Source: Blastocladiella emersonii ATCC 22665 (taxonomy: Eukaryota; Blastocladiomycota; Blastocladiomycetes; Blastocladiales; Blastocladiaceae). Taken from it: a DNA stretch of 64,000 bases. The DNA lies in the NCBI GenBank assembly GCA_025594325.1, contig JANHCV010000009.1:1116001-1180000 (forward strand). Reading direction: 5' to 3'. How positions within the stretch are numbered: the stretch's first letter is position 1; each line of letters opens with the position of its first letter. Positions 22,363-33,747 of this stretch are shown here, in pieces. The notes under the pieces are model-generated. The model did no database searches, had not been told where the DNA came from, and was given only the letters and a program-made list of their open reading frames with translations. A program made the position numbers and the translations under genes.

Positions 22363-25300
22363 TCAGTTTGAGGTCGAGTTAGCTCTCAAGCCGCCGACCC
22401 CTTTCACCTGCCCAATCACAACATCGGCAAGGTCCGTGGTCAAGAAAACAGGCGCGTCCGGGTGGCACAACCAGACCGACTCGCGGTCCAGCCTGCCGCT
22501 CGTCCACTGCTCGAGCCACTGGGCGAACGTCGGCGGCGCGATGCGGCCGCGAGCCGCCATGCGATACTCGTAGCGGAGGTCCGGGTGAGCGCCGAAGATC
22601 AGCGCGAGCGAGATGACGAACGAGACCGCCGCCGCGTTGACCACGGACCGCACGCGCGCCGGGTCAGGGTGCTGGTCCGCGAGCGCGAGCATGTCCGGCA
22701 CCATGGCCTTGACCTGCAGCAGGTCCGACGGCGTGAACCACAGGCGCTGGGACTGGGTGAAAGATTCAATCGGCTTGGACAGGATGGCCTTTTCCACGAC
22801 ACCCTGCATGTCAGCAAATTCGACTACAATGATGGCGCCGAACGGCACGTTGAGCGTGCGCCACGAAAGTCGTGGGCTAAGCCGGCGCGGCGGCAAGTTC
22901 CCGGGCCGCTCCTCGTAGAAGTTCGAAGGGTGTTTGAAGAGAGCCGCAGAAAGCGAGTCGGCCGTGAACAAGATTTGCGTAAGCTGCGAAACGGGTGTTG
23001 ACCTACGAACCCAGTACGAGCGGACAAAGCGCAGACCAACCGGAGCGGCATAGAATTTCACAAAGACAAGCAGCCGGTCGTCCTGTTTCATAAGTTCTTG
23101 CCGCGCCGGCGCGGTTCCAGTGCTCGCGTCAGAGGCGGCGCGCGGCTTGCCGGGTTTGGCGAACAAGGTGCAGATGACTCGCAAGATCGCGGGCGATGTA
23201 TCGCTCGAAGGCGCGACACTGCTCGGCGCAGCAATGCTCACGGACGCGGGCTTCTTCTTTACCTTTCGCTTCGCTGGCGATGCCGGCTTAGCGCTGATCG
23301 GGGCTGCGGCTGCAACCACGAGCTGCGCGGGCGTCACGTTCGGATCGAGAATCAGCCCATCTTTCACGGAACGCGCCTCAACGCCCGCGACTCCGCTCGA
23401 GAGCAGCAAGTACAGCGGATCGCGCGCGAAGAGGAGCCCAAAATGCGTCGCCTCGATAGCGTCCTGAGCAGCGCGCCAAGTCGTATCTGCTGCAAAGGTG
23501 ATACTGACGTGCCCGGGGAACTTGGCGGAATCAAAGTCCCACAATCCGAGTCCACTGTAGATCCAGTCGATGGCCGCGTCCGAAACGATGTCAACGCGGA
23601 CGGTGGGCACGCCGGGGGTGATGACTGGCATCACGGACGCTGCGGATGAAAACGAGAGCGGTCCCGCAGTAGTGCCGCAAGGGGCTGGGAGCAGGTGGAA
23701 AGACGGGAGACCGTGCTCGTCAAGATCGCGGACCAGATCGTGATGAAGTTACATGGATGAGAGTACTGAAGCAGGCACAACGGGAAGCGGCGGCGGCGGG
23801 TTTACGGGAAGCTTGTTGTGTAAGCCCGATTTGGTGCTAGTAAAGCCCGCGATCGGCTGAATGTGAAAAGTCACCGTCTGGTCCAAGTCACCACCCGTGT
23901 ACGTAACGGTGGTGGTATAAGCCATGGATATGGCCGCTGCTGAGCTGGCCGAAACCATACAGAAAGCCGCGAGCTCGCAGTACGTTGCCAAGTCAGTCTT
24001 GGACAATTGAGCTCCGGGCGGTGCAGGGCGGGCATCACGAAAGGCCTCTGCAAGGGTTTTGATTGCATAGAGGTGGTTGGCATCGAAATCAATCGGGACG
24101 ATCACGGTGCGATGCTCAGGTTGAGTCGGTCCCGAGGTAAAAGTCGCGACAGAAGCGTCCGTGGCTACATCAGCTGGTGCAGATACGTCAGCTGCAATTG
24201 TCGCGTCGGTAGGCGGCAGCACGTCGGATCCGCTTGCACCAGTTACCGACGAGTCGACGATGACATCCGCGGCCAAGTCCTTCAAACCGCGGTCGTTTCC
24301 ATTGTCGATGCTCGGCACAGGTTTGACCAAACACGAAGCAGCTGAAGCGGCCGACGAGCCCAAGGCCAAGGGAACAGCTGAAGCAGCAGTGCCATCATCC
24401 GAGGGAAGACTTTGCGCCGGCGAAGCGGCGCGAGATGTCGGCCTAGGCGAGAGGTCCGAGAACACAACACAAATCGGCGTGGCCGAGCGCGGCGTTGGAC
24501 TGGGCGAGCGGGAGGAACTGAAGCGCACGTGTGTGTCAGTCAGCAGAGCGCAGAAAATTGGCCGATACGGGGGTAGATTCAACGTACAGGTTCGGCGGCG
24601 AGCGGGCAGTGGAGTGCTGGGTGGCTTTCAACTCGGGCGCATGGTCGACGGACACCATCGACCCTGACGGGACGGGCTCGATTGGTACAGGCTCAGGCTC
24701 GCACACGTCGGCACTGTCGGTCGTAGAAATTTTGTTTCCGTTGGTGTCGCGCTCAGAAGCTTTCGTAAACGAAGAGCCGGCCGCTGAAGCAAGCGAGGGA
24801 TCATGGTCCGAGCCGGACGAATGCGAAAGCGTGTCGTACAGCGCGACTTTGTTCAGAGCCGAGCTGCCAAGCGGCGCCGCGGATGGCGAGGAGAACCCAT
24901 GCGTCCCGAACGCCGGCGGTTGCTGCTGCTGCTGAAACGGCGACCACATCGAGTACCCGTGAGCGGCGTGCTGGTCAAAGCCCGGCGGACCCACCGCTAC
25001 ATTCGTGCTTGACGGATCGGGTTGCGCATACTGGCGCAGTGCAAGCACGGCGGGCCGCATGCCCAAGTACCACATGTCGCCGGTAGCGCCCGCTGCATCA
25101 AAAAGCTCCTGCGCGCGAAGTCGCAGAGTCCGCGCAAGCCCAGTTTCAACATGGCACAGCGCTGCGAGATGCCAGAGCCGGCTCGGCAGACCAAGCACGG
25201 CAAGGTCCATCTCCACGACGCGCAGCCACGCGGCAGGATCCGGGTCGCCGAACGGAGTAAGTGTCGGGACAACGGGGCGTTGCTGAGCGAAGAAAATCAG

Positions 25301-25465
25301 TTCAAAATCTGAAGCAGAAGTTCGATAAGCATCGGGAGCAAGGCCAGCAGGCTGAGCGTAAGCTTGAGAGTGGTACGGCGCGGTTCCGTAAAGACCGGAC
25401 CACCCGGGCGCCAGGCCCGGCGGATATTGGTGTATGTGTTGCGCAAAGTCCCCGTTCAATTCCAT
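22363..25465 (-). pseudogene. Multi-copy family member C, full length but broken
   Basis: Begins MELNGDFAQHIHQYPPG after the conserved leader. N-terminal domain: SDFELIFFAQQRPVVPTLTP, DPDPAAWLRVVEMDLAVLGL. Ser/Pro linker, then the middle module (PIDFDANHLYAIKTLAEAF), the HHDLVRDLDEHGLPSFHLLP block, and both ubiquitin-like-looking regions (LGLWDFDSAKFPGH; LLVFVKFYAAPVGLRF; FYEERPGNLPPRRLSPRLSW). A 1-base frameshift near 24540 and an in-frame TAA at 23749-23751, immediately before HHDLVRD, break the frame. Neither gap looks like an intron. Probably a recently inactivated copy because the rest is open. Confidence 0.65.
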
Positions 25466-25470
25466 CAGTT

Positions 25471-25476
25471 TTACAT
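25471..25476 (-). promoter_or_regulatory. Start-stop uORF (ATGTAA) of family copy C
   Basis: ATGTAA followed by AACTG and then the main ATG at 25465. Confidence 0.55.
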
Positions 25477-27802
25477 GAAGCAGTAGCGGTGGTGGAAGAG
25501 AGAGCGTATGCGGGGCTTTGCCCAAGCCATAGGCGCTGCGACCTTGAAGCTCTCGTTTCGTCACGTTCCAGTCACACTCTTCACAATGACATCACTCCCC
25601 GAGTCGCGCTGCGCCACTTCGCTTCAGCTCTCGCTTCCGCGCTGCTCCCCTCCCATATGCTCCCCTTAATCGATGAAGCTGAATTACTCTATGCAATGGA
25701 TCTCATAAATCATAAACTCGACGGCAGGCTAATCCCGTCTCTCTTGCAGCGTTTTGGGTGGAGCCCGCGCAGCAAAGTGCTGTGCTGTGCTTCGTTCGAC
25801 CGTTGGCTTGAGTGTTCCATTGACATCGCTTTCGCACTGTCCTCTTCAATCTGCACGAGTGCTGCTTAAGCGAGCTCGTGAGCGGAGAAGCATGCCGCGG
25901 GATGCTTTCACGTTGCCTGGGCTTGCAGTGCCTTGTCTCCTGAGGTGACCCAAGCTCGAAATTCTTGCTCATTGTGTCCTTATCCTTCCCCTGCTGTTGA
26001 TGGACTCGCTCTTCCTGCGCCGCCGCCGCCGCCGCTATTACTACACTGCCGTTGTGCCCGCCAGGCCTAGCGTCGCGTCGCGTCCTGGTTACTTGCCGCG
26101 GGACTTTGCGCTGAGCGACGCGGAGCGACGAAGCCGCGTGAACCCTCGCGACGAGTAGCTACTCGATATATCCTTCTCGGCGGTATGAGGTGCGAGCTAT
26201 GTTCTGAGCAGAGCGCGCGGCTGACTTCGTTCCAGCGCAAGCATGCGCGGCTCCATCGGCTGTGCTGCTCACCGCTTTTGTTCATGATCGCTGCAACCTA
26301 GCCGGTGGCGGAACGCGCTATTGATTCGCTAGAACACCTTGTCGGCGAACTCTATTTGATGCGCGCTGCGAATCATCAGGACGTTCGACATTGCTATGCT
26401 TCCCATGCAACTTGTGCACGTCGACCACTGCGCAGCTGAAGGCGAGCGAAAGTCGCGGCCGCTGATGCCAGCTTCTCACCGACAGGCGTGCGTCAGCACG
26501 AGCTTGACAGTCCTCCCGTTCTCGAGGTTTCGCGTGACAGTGAGTATTGCTGCATGAGCAACTTTCGCCGGTTGGACAAGTCTGAGACGAAATGTAACGC
26601 TCACGCGTGCATCGTGATGCACACGATGTTGATTCGCGCTGACGCGTCCCACGTCGCAACGAACGTCATCCCGTGGTCTGCCCTATCGCGCGTCGACCTT
26701 GCGCAACCGTTCCACAGTAGGCCCGCTTCATCTGAGCGCTCTTGGTCCGTTTCTGAGAAACCAAGCTTGCTCGAGGTCTAAAACTAGATTGTGGCATGCG
26801 ATGCACACGGTCACATTGTCGGCTGGTCTCTTTTATAGATGAAAGCTCGTCGCGTTGCGGAAGACCACGGGGAAGTTGAGTCGCTGGAAGCGCGCGCTTA
26901 GTGAAGGAAGTCTTTCTCGCACATTTTTGCGGTCGTCAGCTGCTCCCTCCACGGCGCGCTCGATATGCACTTCTCGCTGTCCGTGGTCGAGCGGCAGCCC
27001 GTCGCGCTCACGCACGTCGCACGTTTGAGCTCAACGGCCTTGAACGCATGATGGTCAAGCGCTGCAAGCGTAAGGACTATTCTGGGACGCGTTTGAAAGC
27101 ACTCGCCGCCCATGGCCAACCAGCATGCCGCGCACAAGTGCTCCATCAAAAACACCATCACTGAAGCGTGGACGGCCGCGTTTGTGCGCGCGTGAGCGCA
27201 GCTAGCTGTACGACGAGCTGCTACAGAAGGTGGAAAAGCAATTTGTTTGACAGCCTTCAGTTTGCTCCGTCCCGTCCGTAGTCAACTTAATCCAGCTCAA
27301 CAGCAGGAAGGCGAGCAAAAGCGAGAGAAGTAGGCGTGTCGGGACAGCTCCAACGCGCGGTACTGACGCGTCGCGACCCTTTCTCTCGTGTCCCTCCATG
27401 TAACGCGGATCCGAAGCACGGTCTCAGTCAGCGCTGCTGCACCTGAAGCGAGTTCCGTGTGTTCCACATCATAAATCTTGCAGTTCCTTGCATCACGCGT
27501 CAATCGCGCGTCTGTAGTGCCAGGTGATCGCGGGCGAGAGGGCAGTTGGGCAAAGCCCCGCACAGTTGACACCCGAACGGAGTCAGTGGTGGAGGTACTG
27601 GCAATGATCGCAGGCGACCGGCCTTCTTCGCCATTTATTCATCACGTGGACCTCGCGCGCGTGAACTTCGCGTCTGTTGCATGTATCCCTCCCCTCCGCT
27701 CGCATGTTCAAAACTCGGTCTTCACTCGCATCAGGACGAAGCGATCGGAACAACGATGACAAAACTGCTATTTTGAGTATTCAAACAAAAACAAAACAAA
27801 AC
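25477..27802. other. Gene-poor degraded interval
   Basis: About 2.3 kb with frequent stops in all frames and composition less GC-rich than neighbouring genes. I could not recognise a protein in any frame. A short GCC/CCG run lies near 26020 (CGCCGCCGCCGCCGC). It may be an eroded insertion, but no family could be assigned. Confidence 0.4.
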
Positions 27803-30800
27803 TCACTGCTCGCCGTGCTCATGAGCCTCGGCCTCGGCGAGCGTCACCGCGCCGTCCACCACGCCGTGCACCATGGCCGTGCGGCCGTCGGGCGGGAAGC
27901 AGGGCGCGTCCGGGTCCGCGAGCCAGCAGAACTCGGGCTGCCAGGTCCCGTCCGCGACCCGCTCGAGCCACTCGAGGAACGTCGCCGGCGCGAGCCGCCC
28001 GCGCGCGACCATGCGGTAATAGTGGCGCAGGTCGTGCTCCATGTTGGGCATGAGCGCTTGCGAGGCCAGGTACGCGGACACGGCTGCTTCGATGGTGGCC
28101 CGCACGCGTCCCGGGTTGGCGCAGTGCGCGGCGAGCTCGGTCATGTGCGGAAGCAGGCTCGAGATCTGCATCACAACGGACGGCGTGAAGGTGTCGCCAT
28201 CGTAGCTGGCGGCCAAGGTTGTCGGCAAGGCGACTCCGAGGTCGAGATCGAGATTCACACTGCGCATGCCGGTGAATTCGGCGACAATGATGGCGCCAAA
28301 GGGAACGTTGTGGGTACGCCACGCGAACCGCGGGCTGAGCCGGCGCGGCGGCAAGTTGCCCGGCCGCTCCTCGTAGAAACCGGTTGGTTCGCCGAACATG
28401 AGACAAAGTTGCGAGCCGGGATAAAAGTAGTTGCGGAGAAGCTCACCCACAGGCTGCGTTGGCGTGACCCACAGTGCACTGAAGAAACGCAGCCCAATCG
28501 GCGCGATGTAAAGCTTGACAAAGAGAAGCAGCTGATCGACCGTGTAGAGCTTCACGATATTGCGCGGAACGGGCACGCCTTGAATTGCATCCACGTTTCC
28601 CGGAAATTGAGCGAGAATCGGGGTGCACAGGACTCGGAGCACCGCGGCAGCAGGAGGGTCGGCGCCGCCATGAAGCGGAGGAACGCTCGTGGTCACAGAC
28701 GTCGCTGCTGCAGGTCTCCGTTTCTTGCCCTTCCGTTTGGCAAGCGAAAGCTGCTTCTCGCTGCTACCGCTTTTGTTGCCAGCGTCAACAAGCTGCGCGA
28801 GGGTAAGCTTGGGATCCAAAAGCAACCCATCGACGGACACGCGCGCGTCCGTTGCCGTGACGCTACCAGGCATGCGCCAGTACAACGGAATACGCGAGAC
28901 GACATCGCGGGCAAGCACCGAAGACTCGAGGACCGACTTGGCCGCGCCCCACGTCGTGTCGGCGGGAAACACGACAAAGTAATGTCCGGGAAGCTTGTTC
29001 GAGGCAAAGTCCCACACGCCGAGCCCTGCATAGTACGCATCGATGTGACTAGACGTCACAAGGTTGATGCGGACCGTCGGCACGCCTGGTAGAACGCTGG
29101 GCATGACCCGGACTGCCGGGTTGTAGTGCGTCACGCCCGTGGTCGTGCCGCACGGCGCAGGAATCAGGTGAAGTGACGGGAGACCGTGCTCGTCAAGATC
29201 GCGCACGAGATCGTGATGCGGACCAGGGGAGGTGACCGTGCGCGCAAGCTCCACTGCGGCCGCGGGCATTGGTTCGTCCGCAGGGACCTTGCACCGACCG
29301 CCGTCCGTGAAGCTTTCAAAGCCGCTGCACGGCTGAATAAAGTAAGCGGCCACGTATTGGGACTTGCCGCGCGGCGGAATCGTGGTAACGTAAGCTTTGT
29401 TGTTGGCGGCGGCCTGCTCGGCCGCGTGGTAGCAGCGAGTGACAAGGTGAGCGATGCGGTTGAGCTCGTGCTGCGGCACTGTGGAACCATCCGGGTCGTC
29501 ACGGGACCGCAGCACGGCTTCCATGATGGCCGTCATCCCGAAGATGGGCTTGGCGCTGAAATCGACGGTGACCATGGAAGTCAGGTACCCAGTTTCGGCC
29601 TGCTTCTCGATGGTCGTATCCCAGCGCGGAATAGCCAAGCTCTTGTCCGCGTCCGCACCAATGAGAGTGGTCCGTTCGGACCACGGAAGCGATGCCGTCT
29701 CGCTCGACGCGAGAAGCAAGACAGCCGGGCGGGGCGAGGGTGTCGGATCAGCCCGCTTGCCGTCAACAGCCCCAGACGCGTTTCCAGTGGGCTCAGAAGC
29801 TGCGCCGGCCGCATCAAGTTCGAGCGAAGCAGGTGCATCAGAATCGCGCTCGGGCTCGACGTCGTCTACAACTGAACCTGTTAGCTGTGCTCACCACGCA
29901 CCAAGCAAACAAACCGTACCAGCAGCGAAAGCAAAACCGGAGCCATCATCCTCCACGTCGAAAGTATCGGAAATTGGAATGTCAGAGCTGGCGTCGCTAT
30001 CACCGTCCTCGTCGCCAGCAAGGGAGCCGCGACGCGAGGTTGAGGAGCTCGAAGGCGAAGGCGAAGCGGAGGAGGCATGGTCAGCGGAGGAAGCGGCGTC
30101 GTTGTCAGAGCAAGCAGCGCCGTCGCCACGCAAAGAAGTAAGATCGTCGTCGTCCGAAAGCCCAGATCGCGCTGGCGAAACTGCACGCGACAGCGGGCAT
30201 AGCGAACGTTCCAAGCGAGCCGAGGAAACCGGCGACACCGAGCGGGGCGGAGGGCTGGACCAGCGCGGCAACGGGCTCGGCGAGCGGGATGGCGCGGGTG
30301 CGACGGTGGCGACGGACTTGACCTCCGCGCTTGACAACTGGCGAGCGGAAGCAAGCTCGTCGTCGTCCGACTCGGACGCAGAATCCTCCGAAAGCAGCGA
30401 GTCTGACGAGATCGGGTCGATCGGCAGCGACGTGGACTCGCTCTCGTCGCTGCTGGCGAGCATGGAGGCGTGGTCAATTTCAAGAGCGCGCTCTGCGGCC
30501 GGGGTAAACGAAGTCTCGGGTGCTGGATCAACCGAAGGCGCGAGGTTCGGAGCGGAAGGATGAGGAAGCGAGTTGAGAGGCGTAGTTGAATGCGGGACTG
30601 CACTGTTAAATTGTGCCGAGGGGGCCGGAGGGAAGCTCCGAGCCTCGATTGGCGCCACCGTCGTCGCTAATTGCTGAGGTTGTTGATGCTGCGGCCACAT
30701 CGAGAACCCGTTTGATGCGTACTGATCAAACACGGCCGTGTCCGCCACAGCAGGCGTACCAGTTTGATGGTGCGGTGGTGCGTAACGGCAAAGATCAAGA

Positions 30801-31282
30801 GCGGCGGGACGGACACCGTGACCCCAAAGATCGTTAGTAGCACTAGCAGAATCGAAGAGTTCCTGCGCACGGAGCCGTAGAGTCCGCGCAAGGTCGGCGT
30901 CAGCGTAGCAGAGTGCTGCGAGGTGCCACAAACGGCGTGGCAAGCCGATAGCGGCAAGATCCGTCTCCATGACGCGCAACCAAGTAGCAGGGTGCGGATC
31001 GCCGAGCGCTGTCAAGGACGGGGCAACGAGGCGTTGCTGCGCGAACAACAGCAGGTCGAGGTCCGACGATCCGCCAGCAGAAGCAGTAGCAGAAGCGTAA
31101 GGACCGTCGGCAAGAGGTGCGGCCGGAATATCATAAGCGTGTGGATAAGGCTGGGTCGGTGGAGGCGGCGGAGGCGCAGCCCCGAAAAAGCCGGACCACC
31201 CGGACGTCGGGCCAGGCGGGCCCGGCGGGTATCCGTTTTGGTACATGGGCGCGTATTGCGCCGAGTTCCAGTGGGTCTCCAT
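27803..31282 (-). CDS. Multi-copy family member D, intact, two exons, 1141 aa
   Basis: Exon 1 29920-31282, intron 29866-29919 (54 bp, GTACGG..TTGTAG), exon 2 27803-29865; the join is in phase and open throughout. Domain order: Tyr/Pro-rich start (METHWNSAQYAPMYQNG); Gag-like domain about residues 70-165 (SSDLDLLLFAQQRLVAPSLT, ALGDPHPATWLRVMETDLAA); Ser/Pro/Asp linker with repeated RSxSP motifs; middle module (VTVDFSAKPIFGMTAIMEAV); HHDLVRDLDEHGLPSLHLIP; ubiquitin-like-looking regions (LGVWDFASNKLPGHYF... PLYWRMPGSVTATDARV; LLLFVKLYIAPIGLRFFSAL... GFYEERPGNLPPRRLSPRFA); end block RHYYRMVARGRLAPATFLEW. Function unknown. This is the best reference for the long, intron-bearing subfamily. Confidence 0.75.
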
Positions 31283-31287
31283 TTGTT

Positions 31288-31293
31288 TTACAT
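31288..31293 (-). promoter_or_regulatory. Start-stop uORF (ATGTAA) of family copy D
   Basis: ATGTAA followed by AACAA and then the main ATG at 31282. The same arrangement precedes copies B, C, F and G. Confidence 0.6.
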
Positions 31294-31567
31294 GTGAAGG
31301 GAGCGGTCAGAGGGAGGAGGAGCCGGTCGCCGTCCGCGGGCCGAAAACTAAAGTTGGGGCTGAGCGTCACGTGGCCCATGTGCAGCTGAACGACGCGAGG
31401 TGACGGCTCTGTCGCCTGTTTTGCTTCCCTTTCAAGATTGCTACGCCATCCTCAAAGACTTATTTAGACAGGAAAAATGACCATTGGAGGCCCTAGGGAC
31501 GAGCGCGAAGCGACGATTATGACAAAATATTGTTGTTGCATTCAATAACTCGCTGAATCGACCTCTT

Positions 31568-33680
31568 CTACATCTCATCGTTCTCAAACGCTTCGGGATC
31601 CGTTGGTGGCGTTACGCTGCAGTTATCATCCGGGTCCTCGTCAGGTTTGAAGAACGGCGCGTCCGGGTCCGCCAGCCAAGCAAACTCGCGCGACCCGCCG
31701 CGCGCCGCGTCGGCGAACCACTCAAGATACGATTTCGGCGCGATGCGTCCGCGGGCGACCATGCGGTACTCGTGGCGCAGGTCGTGTGCGATACCAGGAA
31801 ATAGCGCGAGCAACGCCATGTACGCGGCCTCGGCCGTGTCAATGACGGAGCGCACAAGAGCCGGGTTTGCACACTCCGCCGCGAGCTCGGTCATGTCCGG
31901 ATACAAGCTCCGGATCTACATGCCCACAACCGATGGATGGTTGACTGAACGGTCGTCCTCAAAGACCTTGAGAACCAGGGGGTCCCGAAAAACTGTGTGG
32001 ATTTGGGTCAAGGGCGCGAACTCAACGACAAGGATAGCGCCAAACGGAACGTTGAGGGATTGCCACGAGAGGCGTGGGCTTAGCCGCCGCGGCGGGAGGT
32101 TGCCAGGCCGCTCCTCGTAGAATCCCGTGGGCTGGCCAAGCACGTGTTCATTAAGCGAGCCAGGAGGCATAATGAAGTCAAGAACATGTGCGACAGGTGT
32201 CGTTGGCGGGACCCAGCATGGGTTAAGGAAGCGCAGCCCAATTGGTGCAACGTAAACCTTCATGAAGAGAAGTATCCCGTCGACCGTGTACTGCCGGACG
32301 ATTTCCCGCGGGACGGGAGCAGATACGCCCTTGATGGGGGCCGTGCCGGCTGGGTTAGGTGCGTGGAGGAGCGGGACTAAGGCGATCCGAAGCACCGCTG
32401 GCGCAGCAGGGTCAGCATTGTTGGGACCAGCATCCGTGACTTGGCTTGCCGCTGTGAGCGGCAGCGAAAGCGATTTCTTCTTCCCTTTCTTGGCCGATAA
32501 CACTTTCTTCGTGCTACTGCCGCCGCCGCGGGCATTTCTCGCAGCGACAAGCTGGGGTTTGGGTCCGATATCAGTCCGTCAATAGTAACGCGCGCGTCGA
32601 TGCCTGCAACGCTGCCCGAGAGCCCCCAGTAAAGCGGGTTCCACAGCAAAACATCGCGAAGAAGCACTGTCGACTCAATGACACGCTTCGCAGCGCCCCA
32701 CGTCGTGTCGGCGGGAAATGCGACGCTGAAGTGGCCAGGAAGCTCGGCAGAGTCAAAGTCCCAGAGGCCGAGCCCCGCGTAGACCGCCTGGATCGCCATG
32801 ATCCACACAAGGTTGACGCGGACGGTCGGCACGCCGGGAAGAACGCCGGGCATGATGGTGACTGACGGGTTGAAGTAGGCCAGGCCGGCAGTCGTGCCGC
32901 ATGGCGCGGGAAGCAGGTGAAACCACGGGAGTCCATGTTTGTCGAGATCGCGGACAAGATCGTGGTGAGGGCCCGCGGGAGTGACCTCGTCCGAATCACC
33001 GTCAGCATGGCATCTTTGAAAGGCGCCAGATCGTCGAGATCGGCCAAAGCAAGGGTCGCGGTGTCAAAGACAGGTAAGGTTCCCAAGTCGCTGGCATCAG
33101 CAACCGCAGCAACGGTATGAGAAAGCTCCGGACCGGGATCACTCGCTCCAACAATGGCGGAAGCAGTCGCGTCGTGACCAGGTGAACCGAGCTCGTTGTG
33201 CGCAAGGTCCGCGTCGCCCACCTCGGAATCGGCCAAAGCGGACGCGTTCACTTTGAAGTCCGACTCAGCATCGCCTACGCTCAACAGAGTTTAGTGATAC
33301 AGATGGTTAAACGTTGTAACGCAGGCGTACCAATGGTAGAAGCGGCAGTCGGGTCATTGTTGTCAACAACATTGAGCGGGGCAGGAACGTGCACGTCCGC
33401 GTCATCGTGGTTGGCAACCAACAGGGAAGTCGGACACGAGCCAGCCGAGCTTGAAGTAGACGGAAAAGCGACACCATCGCGAGAAGGGTCCGAAACGTCA
33501 TCCCGAGCGAGAATTCTTGCGGGCGAGGCTGGGCGTGAGAGTTGCATCGGCGACCGAGTCAAGGACACTGGCGAAACTGAGCGCGAGGACTGAGTCAAGG
33601 AGACTGGCGAAATTGAGCACGAGGACGGGCTGGACGATCGGGTCGAAGAGACTGACGAAACTGAGCGCGGCCTTGCTCAC
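31568..33680 (-). pseudogene. Multi-copy family member E, 5'-truncated and decayed
   Basis: Closest to copy F: the linker piece SLTRSPMQLSRPASPARILA and the block SAIVGASDPGPELSH match F, and like F it lacks the ~85-residue middle module. It retains LGLWDFDSAELPGHFS, ILLFMKVYVAPIGLRFLNPC, GFYEERPGNLPPRRLSPRLS and RHEYRMVARGRIAPKSYLEW. The N-terminal Gag-like domain and leader are gone. Frame changes occur near 33290, 33000 and 32540, and an in-frame TAG lies at 31916-31918. Clearly non-functional. Confidence 0.65.
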
Positions 33681-33747
33681 GATCGGACCAGCGATGATCA
33701 GCGGCGTGGAACCATGAACTTAGAGCTTTCATACAAGACACGCATCA

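Noticed and set aside
26880-27170. Possible transposon or LINE fragment between copies C and D
   Set aside because: Both strands have short frames but no motif I could tie to a family.
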